Source: Mycobacterium lentiflavum
GTDB lineage: Bacteria; Actinomycetota; Actinomycetes; Mycobacteriales; Mycobacteriaceae
Direction of reading: 5' to 3'
NCBI RefSeq assembly: GCF_022374895.2
Contig: NZ_CP092423.2
Coordinates: 2,108,001 to 2,172,000, forward strand
Length of the DNA: 64,000 nucleotides
This document shows, in pieces, positions 16,751 to 23,850 of this stretch. Numbering within the stretch: the first letter of the stretch is position 1; each line of letters opens with the position of its first letter. Both the position numbers and the translations under genes were made by a program. Below the pieces are notes generated by a model that was given only the letters and a program-made list of their open reading frames with translations, did not search any database and was not told where the DNA came from.

Positions 16751-18433
16751 CCTGGATTTTGCGCGCAACTTGGGATGACACGGTGCGGGGTTAGCGAAAG
16801 TGCCTGTCCTGCAAGGGATAATGAGACTGCTGAAGGTCCATGATTCCGAGCGGGAGGGCACTTTCTAGGTGAAGGGTAGCGCAGCGGTTTCTCGGGTGAA
16901 AGTGTCGGCGGACGGGCACGGCGTGGTGTCGCATGCGGGGATGGGGTTGTTGCGTGAGTTGGCCGACCTGACCGGGTTGTCGTCGCAGGTCACGGCCTCA
17001 TTAGCCGATACGTACCAGGGCCCATGGGTCTACGCACCGGGTGCGGTGTTCGCTGATTTGGCGGCGGCGGTGGCCGACGGCGCGGACTGTATCGACGGGA
17101 TCGGGCAACTCTGCAGGGACCGCGAGCATGTATTCGGTGCGGCGGCCTCGACGACCACCATGTGGCGCCTGGTTGACCAGCGCGTCGATGCGGCGCACCT
17201 GGCGGGAGTGCGCGCTGCCCGCGCGGCGGCCAGAGCGGCGGCCTGGGCCGCAGGAGCCAACCCGCCACCTGGCAAGTGGCTGCATATCGATATTGACGCC
17301 ACGTTGGTCATCGACCACTCCGACAACAAGGAGAGCGCGGCTTCTACCTGGAAAAAGTCGTTCGGACACCACCCGTTGTTAGCGTTTCTGGACCGCCCAG
17401 AGATCGCCGGCGGTGAGGCGCTGGCCGGGCTGCTGCGCAAAGGCAACGCGGGCAGCAACACTGCGGCCGACCACGTCACGGTCCTTGAGCAGGCATTGGC
17501 GTCGCTGCCGGCCGATTGGCGTCACGGCCCGCACAATCCCGAGGCGCCCAAGGTCGTGGTGCGCTCGGACTCGGCCGGTGCCACCCATGCCTTCGCCAAC
17601 GCCTGCCGCGATCACGACGCCGGATTCTCCTTCGGCTTCCCGGTCGATGCCCGCGTGCAGGATGCCGTGGACACCCTCAATCTCGGTAATGCCTGGTACC
17701 CGGCGATCGAGGCCACCGGCGACATCCGCGACGGGGCCTGGGTGGCCGAGGCCACCGACCTGGTCAACCTGTCCGCGTGGCCTGCCGGAACCCGGTTGGT
17801 CCTGCGCAAGGAGCGCCCGCACCCCGGCGCCCAGCTGCGGTTCACCGATGCCGACGGCATGCGGGTGACCGCTTTTATCACCGACACACCCCCAGGTGTC
17901 ATCCCGGGGCAGTTGGCCGGACTCGAGCTGCGACACCGCCAACATGCCCGCGTCGAGGACCGCATCCGCGAAGGCAAGGCCACCGGGCTGGCCAACCTGC
18001 CCTGCCACGGCTTCGACGCGAACGCCGCCTGGCTGGAAATCGTCTTGACTGCAAACGATCTCGTGACCTGGGCGAAACTACTCGGGTTCGCCGACCAACC
18101 CAAGATCGCCCGCTGCGAGATCGCCACGTTCCGCTACCGTGTGCTACACGTTGCCGCCCGCATCACCCGCGGCGCCCGACAACTGCGGCTCCGCATCGAC
18201 TCCACCTGGCGCTGGGCCACAACGATCACCAACGCCTGGCACCGCATCCGCGCAGCCTTCCCCTGACCCGCCCAACCACCCCGTCCCAACGACCACGAAA
18301 GGCCCAAGGCCCTGGAAACCTCGCACACCCCGCGACACGGGGCGAGTAAACATGTCAAAACCCGAAAATACTGAATGCACAAGCCAATCCGCGGCCAACC
18401 CGCACCCCGGCCTACCGGTATGCAAAATCGAGG
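16751..18433 (+). mobile_element. IS1380-family insertion sequence
   Basis: A 1683-bp element with terminal inverted repeats: left CCTGGATTTTGC, right (reverse strand) CCTCGATTTTGC, 11 of 12 matching. It is flanked by a 4-bp target duplication CTAA (16747-16750 and 18434-18437). It encodes a single transposase. Length, ends and duplication size all fit the IS1380 family. Joining the flanks shows it landed in non-coding sequence. Confidence 0.9.
16869..18266 (+). CDS. IS1380-family transposase
   Basis: A 465-residue DDE transposase. HIDIDATLVIDHSDNKESA (about residues 140-158) holds the first catalytic Asp region, VVVRSDSAGATHAF (about 232-245) the second, and ELRHRQHARVEDRIREGKATGL (about 356-377) the last, with the acidic residue in VEDRI. 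A downstream NxAW motif (DANAAWLEI) is also typical of IS1380. The frame is uninterrupted from GTG 16869, so the IS is probably still active. Confidence 0.92.
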   Translation: MKGSAAVSRVKVSADGHGVVSHAGMGLLRELADLTGLSSQVTASLADTYQGPWVYAPGAVFADLAAAVADGADCIDGIGQLCRDREHVFGAAASTTTMWRLVDQRVDAAHLAGVRAARAAARAAAWAAGANPPPGKWLHIDIDATLVIDHSDNKESAASTWKKSFGHHPLLAFLDRPEIAGGEALAGLLRKGNAGSNTAADHVTVLEQALASLPADWRHGPHNPEAPKVVVRSDSAGATHAFANACRDHDAGFSFGFPVDARVQDAVDTLNLGNAWYPAIEATGDIRDGAWVAEATDLVNLSAWPAGTRLVLRKERPHPGAQLRFTDADGMRVTAFITDTPPGVIPGQLAGLELRHRQHARVEDRIREGKATGLANLPCHGFDANAAWLEIVLTANDLVTWAKLLGFADQPKIARCEIATFRYRVLHVAARITRGARQLRLRIDSTWRWATTITNAWHRIRAAFP

Positions 18434-18464
18434 CTAACCATAACTAAATAGGGCTCCAATGACG

Positions 18465-18875
18465 ATGAAGACGAGAAGATGGTCGATACCGGACCACCCG
18501 CGATACAGCTTTACCAGTGATGCAAGGGTTTTCGGCCCGCGCGGGCATGAGCTAAGGCAAACGCTGATTCGCGGCCTCCCCGCCATTACCGTCACCAATC
18601 CAAAGCGAACCATCTACCTGGCCAAAATGGCCGCGCAAGTGTGGTTCGGACCGATCGCCGATGACGAAGAACTCGCATATGTTGACGGTGATAAAACGAA
18701 TTGGCAGTTGCCAAACCTCATCATCAAGGCACAGCTGCCGTGGTGGTGGTCGGACGTGCCGACCGCTCTTGAAGTGGAATACGAGCAAATCCGTGGCATT
18801 GAACGGCTCATGCAGCCGCCGAGCTGGTATGTGAAACGCAGGCGGCGCGATCTCGGGCACGGACCCGACCAATGA
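18465..18875 (+). CDS. NUMOD4/HNH-like protein lacking the nuclease His
   Basis: A protein of about 136 residues. WSIPDHPRYSFTSDARVFGP fits the NUMOD4 opening (W.IP..PRY..S..GRV), and the later LAKMAAQVWFGP...YVDGDKTNWQLPNLII aligns with HNH_3 (VH.LVA..F.GP...H.DGDK.NN...NL). The conserved His before DGDK and one Asn of the pair are replaced (AYVDGDKTNW), so it is probably not a nuclease and may be a DNA-binding derivative. The start is ATG 18465 (ATG 18459 is equivalent). The stop overlaps the next gene as ATGA. Confidence 0.6.
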   Translation: MKTRRWSIPDHPRYSFTSDARVFGPRGHELRQTLIRGLPAITVTNPKRTIYLAKMAAQVWFGPIADDEELAYVDGDKTNWQLPNLIIKAQLPWWWSDVPTALEVEYEQIRGIERLMQPPSWYVKRRRRDLGHGPDQ

Positions 18876-19330
18876 CATTCGACAAACACGGCTACCTCAA
18901 GCTCCTGCGTGGCGTGGACATGACGTATTCCGAATACCGCGTGTTGGTGACGATGCTGTCCTACTCCGATGGCGACGGCACCCATGCCCATCCTGGCAAC
19001 GCGCGACTGGCCGAGGATTGTGACATCTGCGAGCGGTCAGTGAAGAACGCCCTTGTCTCGCTGGTCAAGAGAGGCTGGCTAGTCAAGGTGAAGGAGGGTC
19101 GTGGACGCGGGCCAGGCAATCCAGGGGTGGCGGCCGAATACGCGCTGACGATGCCAGGGTCAACGTGCAACAGATTGCCCGCTGACTCAAGAGTCAAGGT
19201 GCAAAAACAAGACGTTTTCCCAGGGAGTCAAGGGGCAGCCCATTACCCCCCACCAGATCATTACCAAGACTTGGCAGTCAAAGACGTTGCCGAAAGTCCC
19301 TGGGGTGGTACGTCGTCCGTAGCGCGCTAG
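18872..19330 (+). CDS. Winged-helix (HTH_36-like) phage regulator or replication protein
   Basis: A 152-residue protein. Residues 15-75 (MTYSEYRVLVTMLSYSDGDG, then HPGNARLAEDCDICERSVKNALVSLVKRGWL) form a winged helix of the HTH_36/replication-initiator type seen in phages and plasmids. A basic Gly/Arg linker and a low-complexity tail follow. The ATG overlaps the upstream stop (ATGA), so the two genes are coupled. It could initiate replication of the excised element or regulate early genes. Confidence 0.65.
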   Translation: MTFDKHGYLKLLRGVDMTYSEYRVLVTMLSYSDGDGTHAHPGNARLAEDCDICERSVKNALVSLVKRGWLVKVKEGRGRGPGNPGVAAEYALTMPGSTCNRLPADSRVKVQKQDVFPGSQGAAHYPPPDHYQDLAVKDVAESPWGGTSSVAR

Positions 19331-19382
19331 CGCGCGCCGGCTCTATCTCGCTTCGCGAGCGGGTCGCTTCCCATAGCCCGTT

Positions 19383-19426
19383 CCAAAGAGGGTCAGACGA
19401 GTCTTAAGACCCTCCACCAACTTTGG
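19383..19426 (+). promoter_or_regulatory. Nested RNA hairpin in intergenic leader
   Basis: An outer stem CCAAAG/CTTTGG (19383-19388 with 19421-19426) encloses a 7-bp stem GAGGGTC/GACCCTC (19388-19394 with 19408-19414). It lies in the 160-bp gap between the winged-helix gene and the next small gene. It may be an attenuator or the end of the upstream transcript; no T-run follows. Confidence 0.4.
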
Positions 19427-19493
19427 CACGCGACAACGAAATCCCGTTCCGAAAAGGTTTGATCGCCTAATCAATATTGTAAGAGGAGACCTC

Positions 19494-19703
19494 ATGACGA
19501 CGACGATAGAAGTCCACGGCGCACCGATACACGTAGTCGACCGCGGCAACGGCGGGGCCGTGATCATTCAGGGCACAAGCGCAGTGCGACTGTCCGCTGC
19601 CGAGGTGGGAGCACTTGTGACAGCGCTACGCCCGAGCATCACGAACACAAACGAGCCGCGAATCCTGCGGTACCCACAAACGAGGGATGACAACCAAACA
19701 TGA
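19494..19703 (+). CDS. Small phage protein, unknown
   Basis: A predicted 69-residue protein with short beta-strands (TIEVHGAPIHVVDRG, GAVIIQGTSAVRLS). The ATG at 19494 follows AAGAGGAGACCTC, a strong ribosome site. Its stop overlaps the next start as ATGA. No recognised family; it is probably part of a coupled three-gene run ending in the HNH nuclease. Confidence 0.6.
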   Translation: MTTTIEVHGAPIHVVDRGNGGAVIIQGTSAVRLSAAEVGALVTALRPSITNTNEPRILRYPQTRDDNQT

Positions 19704-19927
19704 ACCAAAAAAACAAGACTGACGCGCCGATCCTGCTTCGCCCCGAGTTGCTGACCTTCTCGCCGATCAAGGCTGACGGGCAGCACGTGCTGCGGATCAT
19801 CATTCACACCGGGAACCTGGGAAAGTTCGTGTTTCCGGTCGCCCCCACCCAAGCCAAAGCGCTGTCGGACACGCTGCTCGATTATGTCGGTCAGGTGTCC
19901 GAGTACGACCGTCAGCAGCTCGTGTGA
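19700..19927 (+). CDS. Small phage protein, unknown
   Basis: A predicted 75-residue protein. Its central HVLRIIIHTGNLGKFVFPVAP suggests a small beta-sheet domain, and the end is helical. It is coupled by ATGA to the gene before, and by GTGTGA to the HNH gene after (19924-19927). The tight packing argues that it is real; the family is unknown. Confidence 0.6.
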   Translation: MNQKNKTDAPILLRPELLTFSPIKADGQHVLRIIIHTGNLGKFVFPVAPTQAKALSDTLLDYVGQVSEYDRQQLV

Positions 19928-20289
19928 TTGCACGGCCGTGTATATCGTGTGGCCACTTGATCGCTAGCGGTAGCCGATGCTCCGAATGCCGGCTAAAGTA
20001 CGCACCGAAGCTCACACCAACTGAGCGTGGCTACGACCACCGTTGGCGGAAACTCGGTGAGCGAGCACGCAAGATGTCGCCAGAATGTGAATGGTGCGGC
20101 AGTACGCACAACCTTCAGGCAGACCACATAGTGACGATCAAAGAGGACCCATCGCTACGGTTGTGCATCGAGAACGTCAGGGTTTTATGCGCTGATCACA
20201 ACCGCAATCGACGACCCACTACTGACGCCGAACGGCAAGCCGTTCATCTGGCCGTAGAACGACGCAAACAGCGCACCCAAGCCCTATAG
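19924..20289 (+). CDS. HNH endonuclease
   Basis: A 121-residue phage HNH nuclease. The N-terminal zinc ribbon is CISCGHL...CSECRLKY. The core has CEWCGSTHNLQADHI (Asp-His of the first HNH motif), then NVRVLCADHNRNRR (Asn and second His), so the catalytic set is present. Such proteins usually sit beside terminases and aid DNA packaging of cos-type phages. Here the terminase is 2 kb further on, beyond an opposing gene block. GTG 19924 overlaps the previous stop. Confidence 0.88.
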   Translation: MIARPCISCGHLIASGSRCSECRLKYAPKLTPTERGYDHRWRKLGERARKMSPECEWCGSTHNLQADHIVTIKEDPSLRLCIENVRVLCADHNRNRRPTTDAERQAVHLAVERRKQRTQAL

Positions 20290-20306
20290 CAAGGTGAGTC
20301 CGCTCG

Positions 20307-21017
20307 CTAAGGATTGGCCAGCCAGTTAGTCACCAAGTCGCTGATGTACGAGCGCGCTTGGTCGATGGTCATGGTATGTCTGGGCGCCGTCGCGCCTTGA
20401 GGCACAGCATGTCGAGCAGTCTCCCCGCTGACATCGGGTCTGTTTGCGGACGCGGTAAACGCTGACTCTTCAGCGCTCGTGGTCCAACCACGGCTAACAA
20501 GGGTGTCGGGCCTTACCGCACGCCGAACGAGTTCGTAGACCTTATAAAGCTCGACCCAATCAAGCTGACCGTCGCGGCCCATAATCTTCAGTACTTCACC
20601 CACCGTGGGATTTGACTCGGCAGCTGCCAAATAACCAATCGATGGCGACGGTGGCTGGGGCTGAGGCTGTCCCTCCGGCCCGATCGCGATAGCTGCGACG
20701 CCGAGGGTCGCTCGGACTCCAAGCGTAGCTGCGGTGTAATGCTGGTTGTGACCATCGGGCATGGTGTATGTGCCGGTCAGTCTGACTGGCCGGAAATTAG
20801 CGTCACTGGCACGCGCTAGCCCGTTGATTCGGGTGACGAGTGTCTGCGCCGAAATGTCGTGCCGGTTGGTTTCAGGCGGGTTATCGATCTCGGGTGCGGT
20901 CAGGTAGTAAGCGCCGTCTGCCGTTTCGCGCAATACCCGCACAGGGCCATCAGCGAACAGCGCGGCGAGTGCTTCCAGATCGGGTCGATCACCATTGAGC
21001 CATGCCTTGACGGTCAC
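20307..21017 (-). CDS. Phage accessory protein, unknown
   Basis: A predicted 236-residue protein from GTG 21017. It begins VKAWLNGDRPDLEALAALFADG and includes GVRATLGVAAIAIGPEG and a Pro/Gln linker in the middle, with a Thr/Ser-rich C-terminal part. A longer start at 21119 (TAGTG contact with the gene upstream) is possible. I prefer 21017 because a -10-like TACCAT lies 7 nt before it, exactly as at 21316. No family is recognised. Confidence 0.55.
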   Translation of the reverse strand: MTVKAWLNGDRPDLEALAALFADGPVRVLRETADGAYYLTAPEIDNPPETNRHDISAQTLVTRINGLARASDANFRPVRLTGTYTMPDGHNQHYTAATLGVRATLGVAAIAIGPEGQPQPQPPSPSIGYLAAAESNPTVGEVLKIMGRDGQLDWVELYKVYELVRRAVRPDTLVSRGWTTSAEESAFTASANRPDVSGETARHAVPQGATAPRHTMTIDQARSYISDLVTNWLANP

Positions 21018-21331
21018 GGGTGGGATGGTAAGTGACACAGGTGTCGAGTCAAGGTCAGTCTCGGGCTGCCTCTGGGCGCAGGCCCAAAGCGCGCGCACTG
21101 CTCGGACGGCACAACGCACTAGCCGAACCGTTCAAGGGCAGCCTGTTCGCTGATACCGAGCGCAAGAGCGATCACCGACCATGGGTCGCCAGCCTCACGT
21201 GCTGCGGCCACTGCTGCATCCAGTTCATCAACCGCGGCGTTGATGCGGCGAATGTGCTTCGCATCTCGCGCCGGCCCCGTGGGTTCCAGGCTGTCGAGCC
21301 ACTGGTCGATGTCCATCAACGGGATGGTAAG
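21017..21331 (-). promoter_or_regulatory. Two identical leaderless-type promoter elements
   Basis: On the minus strand CTTACCATCCC occurs twice, at 21022-21032 and 21321-21331. In each case it is exactly 4 nt before the start codon (GTG 21017, ATG 21316). The embedded TACCAT fits a SigA -10 hexamer (TANNNT) placed 7 nt upstream of the codon, the geometry of leaderless mRNAs in mycobacteria. Confidence 0.55.
21119..21316 (-). CDS. Small phage protein with helical C-terminus
   Basis: A predicted 65-residue helical protein ([10 protein letters not shown], then [17 protein letters not shown] and [20 protein letters not shown]). The last part resembles a minimal helix-turn-helix, as found in small phage regulators. 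ATG 21316 is preferred because the upstream zinc-ribbon gene ends at 21348 and a -10-like element is correctly spaced. Confidence 0.55.
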   Translation of the reverse strand: MDIDQWLDSLEPTGPARDAKHIRRINAAVDELDAAVAAAREAGDPWSVIALALGISEQAALERFG

Positions 21332-21347
21332 CCCGGATGTTGCACGC

Positions 21348-21518
21348 TCAGTTAACGAGGTGAGAGAGACAGTCGGAATCGCTACAGCGCGTCTCGACAC
21401 CGATGTCGAAAGGCAGCGTGGATTGCAAAGCGTAGTAAGGGACGGTTCGAGTAAACAGCTTCGCGCCGCACATGCTGCACGGCTTAGCGGCCACTCGCCA
21501 GGGCGACGGACCAGTCAT
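21348..21518 (-). CDS. Small zinc-ribbon-like protein
   Basis: A predicted 56-residue protein with CSMCG near residue 14 and a second Cys pair (CSDSDC, residues 45-50), a likely single zinc ribbon. TTCTAGGAGTCCTG before the ATG at 21518 gives a good ribosome site. Small zinc-ribbon proteins are frequent in actinophage accessory regions; the role is unknown. Confidence 0.6.
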   Translation of the reverse strand: MTGPSPWRVAAKPCSMCGAKLFTRTVPYYALQSTLPFDIGVETRCSDSDCLSHLVN

Positions 21519-21619
21519 CAGGACTCCTAGAACTTGCGGACATATTCATCAGCTATCACGGTACGAGTGACCGCCGACAGATCCGCCCACGCCACGCCCA
21601 TGCATCCGGGTGACCACTG

Positions 21620-21769
21620 TCACCGAGACAATGCCCACCGCTCCACGATGTGGCAGATGATAAGGCCGACCACTCCCACGGCGATCAGAACGATCGGTGA
21701 AAGTATGCCTAATGTGGACGCGCCAAAGAATAACGCAATGCCAAGCAAAATTGCGTGCGTTGCATTCAT
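21620..21769 (-). CDS. Small two-helix membrane protein
   Basis: A predicted 49-residue protein that is almost entirely hydrophobic: AILLGIALFFGASTLGIL and VLIAVGVVGLIICHIV are two membrane helices joined by a short turn. TATCAT lies 6 nt upstream of ATG 21769, so it may be translated from a leaderless message. It could be a holin-like or superinfection-type membrane peptide; this is a guess. Confidence 0.5.
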   Translation of the reverse strand: MNATHAILLGIALFFGASTLGILSPIVLIAVGVVGLIICHIVERWALSR

Positions 21770-21871
21770 AAAAGAATGATACCGCGGCATGTACCAACAG
21801 GCCAGAGAAAGAACTGGGGGTATACCCCTAAATCAAGCATGCACTACTCGAACCGCACAGCGCAGGGGCGA

Positions 21872-22120
21872 TTACACTCGCCGGCCCTTCTTTATCCGAC
21901 GTACAGAGTCGAATTCGCGATAAGGGAATTCTTGCCTGATCACGTCGCCTATGGCGGCGGCGGGTGGTGTTTCGCAGGTGAATCTGTAAACGCCATGCTC
22001 GGTTTTGACGATCTTCTTTACGATCATCCATGGAAAAGCCGCGCGATTAGGCATTATTCGATTCCCGACCTTGATGTCGGATGGACTGACCTGCTCTACG
22101 TCGCTTGGGTAGACGACCAT
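21872..22120 (-). CDS. Small beta-rich phage protein
   Basis: A predicted 82-residue protein with SPSDIKVGNRIMPN, PWMIVKKIVKTEHGVYRFTC and VIRQEFPYREFDSVRRIKKG. The alternating hydrophobic strands suggest a small barrel. It lies 16 bp after the stop of the gene at 22137-22340 and is probably cotranscribed with it. No family was recognised. Confidence 0.55.
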   Translation of the reverse strand: MVVYPSDVEQVSPSDIKVGNRIMPNRAAFPWMIVKKIVKTEHGVYRFTCETPPAAAIGDVIRQEFPYREFDSVRRIKKGRRV

Positions 22121-22136
22121 CTCAGCTTACGCAGGA

Positions 22137-22340
22137 TTAGAGCATGCTATCGCGTACGTCGTACGGCTCATTATCGATTTTCGCTTCCAGCCAGTGTCCA
22201 GGTGCGTAAAAGCGAATTGCATTCGCCGACGGAATGTGGACCTGAAGCACGCCGCCTTCAACGACCTCAACTTGAGCGTCAGAAACCAAAGGCATTTCCG
22301 AGGTTCCGCGGTCGGTTCTAAATGTAACGGTAATTGCCAT
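22137..22340 (-). CDS. Small beta-rich phage protein
   Basis: A predicted 67-residue protein: AITVTFRTDRGTSEMPL, VEVVEGGVLQVHIPSANAIRFYAPGHWLEA. The pattern is that of a small beta-sandwich. ATG 22340 is chosen because TACTCT sits 6 nt upstream (leaderless arrangement). It is divergent from the terminase, whose TTG start is only 18 bp away, so the two promoters must overlap. Confidence 0.5.
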   Translation of the reverse strand: MAITVTFRTDRGTSEMPLVSDAQVEVVEGGVLQVHIPSANAIRFYAPGHWLEAKIDNEPYDVRDSML

Positions 22341-22357
22341 GATTAGAGAGTAGTGCA

Positions 22358-23832
22358 TTGAAGGCTGGGCCAAAACATGCTGTAAACGAAAGTTCACTTC
22401 CGTGGCGTCCGCGCTCCACCGGCTCGGCCCGGTTCGCCGCCTTCTGCGAGCACTATATCCGCGTTCCGAAGGGTACCGGGGCTCGGAAGCCCCTCAAGCT
22501 CCGACAGTGGCAGCGTGAGTTGACCGGCAGCGTCTTGGACGCCGAACAGCAGCCCCGTATTGCCGGATGGTGCCTACCGCGGGGTCAGGGAAAAGCACAC
22601 TCGTCGCCGCGCTAGGGCTCTTTGAGCTCATGCTCGGTGGCGAAGGCGCGACCGTCGTGGTCGTTGCCGTGGACGAGCGCCAGGCCGGGATCGTCTTCGG
22701 TGCCGCCGTCCGGATGGTCGAACTACACACCGACCTAGCCAGCCGCGTGGTCGTCTACAAAGACAAGCTCGTTGTGCCGTCGCGCGGTGCGTCGTTCCAA
22801 TGCCTACCCGCCTCGCCGGCTGGCCTGGAAGGGCTCGATTACACGTTGGCCCTGGCCGACGAGATTGGCCGAATCAACCGCGAAAGCTGGGAAGTCCTCG
22901 CCCTTGCCCAGGGAAAGCGGGAACGCTCGACACTCATCGGCATTGGCACCCCTGGCCCGACCGAGGACACCGTGCTCGCGTCCCTGCGTGCCCACTGGAT
23001 CGCCAGCCCTGATGACCTCAGTCAGGTCTACGTCGAGCACAGCGCGGCGGGGTTTGAGGACCACCCTCCCGACTGCGAGCACTGCTGGACCCTAGCCAAT
23101 CCGGCGCTGGACGACTTCCTGCACCGGGACGCCATGCGGGCGCTGCTGCCGCCGAAGATGACCGAGGCGATGTTTCGGCGCGCCAGGCTATGTCAGCACG
23201 TGACCGGCAACGCCGACCCATTCGTTGACCCCGAAGTTTGGGATGCGATCGGCACCGGCTGCGGTATCCCCGACAGGTCCGAAGTGGTGATCGCCCTGGA
23301 CGGCTCCTTTGGTGGCTCGCACGCCGACACCACGGCCCTGTTGGTGGGCACCGTCGACGGGGCACCGCATTTCGACACGCTAGCCGTGTGGGAGTCCGAT
23401 GGACGCCCCGACTGGCGCGTAGACGTGCTCGCGGTAGAGGACGAGATCCGGGCCGCGTGCGAGCGCTGGAACGTCCGCGAGTTGGTCTGTGACCCATTCC
23501 GCTGGACACGAACGATGCAAGTGCTGGCCGGCGAAGGCATCACGGTAGCCGAGTTTCCGCACAGCCCTAGCCGGCTCACCGCGGCAACGACTGACCTCTA
23601 CAACGCCATCGTGAACGCCCGCATGAGCCACAGTGGCGACAAGACGCTAACCCGCCATGTCATGGCCGCCACCGTTGTCGAATCCGACAAGGGGCTCAAG
23701 CTGAGCAAGGTGTCGCGGGAGCGTTCGGCCGCCAAGATCGACCTAGCCGCCTGCCTAGTGATGGCGCACAGCCGTTGCACGTGGCTCGCGATGAACCGAA
23801 AGACAAAGCGGTACGCAAGCTTTGCCGCCTAG
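22358..23832 (+). CDS. Terminase large subunit, split by a -1 frameshift
   Basis: The DNA-packaging ATPase/nuclease. Frame 1 (22358-22615) encodes an N-terminal part ending at the Walker A start (GWCLPRGQGK). The adjacent -1 frame (to 23832) continues with STLVAALGLFELML, ALADE (Walker B, about residue 165) and the RNase H-like nuclease motif VIALDGSFGGSHADTTAL. Joined at GGGAAAA (22588-22594) the product is about 491 residues, a normal length. The frames join exactly where the conserved PRGQGKST motif requires. Either programmed -1 frameshifting or loss of one A from an A5 run explains it. The start is TTG 22358. No small terminase subunit is recognised nearby. Confidence 0.85.
22588..22594 (+). 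other. Candidate -1 slippery heptamer (G GGA AAA)
   Basis: GGGAAAA is read G GGA AAA in the upstream frame, the X XXY YYZ form that allows tandem -1 slippage. The new frame restores the terminase. The zero-frame stop is only 19 bp downstream (TAG 22613-22615). Confidence 0.5.
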
Positions 23833-23850
23833 AAGGACAACAACTTAATA
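23832..23850 (+). promoter_or_regulatory. Portal leader with start-abutting motif
   Basis: GAAGGA at 23832-23837 is followed by CAACTTAATA at 23841-23850, which touches the GTG start. The same 10-mer touches the capsid start at 25750, where GAAGGA again lies upstream. The ribosome site is 13-14 nt from the start codon, longer than usual. Confidence 0.55.

Noticed and set aside
21549..21797. An 82-codon minus-strand frame in the accessory block
   Set aside because: The shifted frame at 21620-21769 gives a coherent two-helix membrane protein and has a correctly spaced -10; this one is Arg/Gly-rich.
21755..22321. A 188-codon plus-strand frame before the terminase (possible small terminase)
   Set aside because: Runs antisense to two better minus-strand genes, lacks a helix-turn-helix pattern and has no ribosome site.
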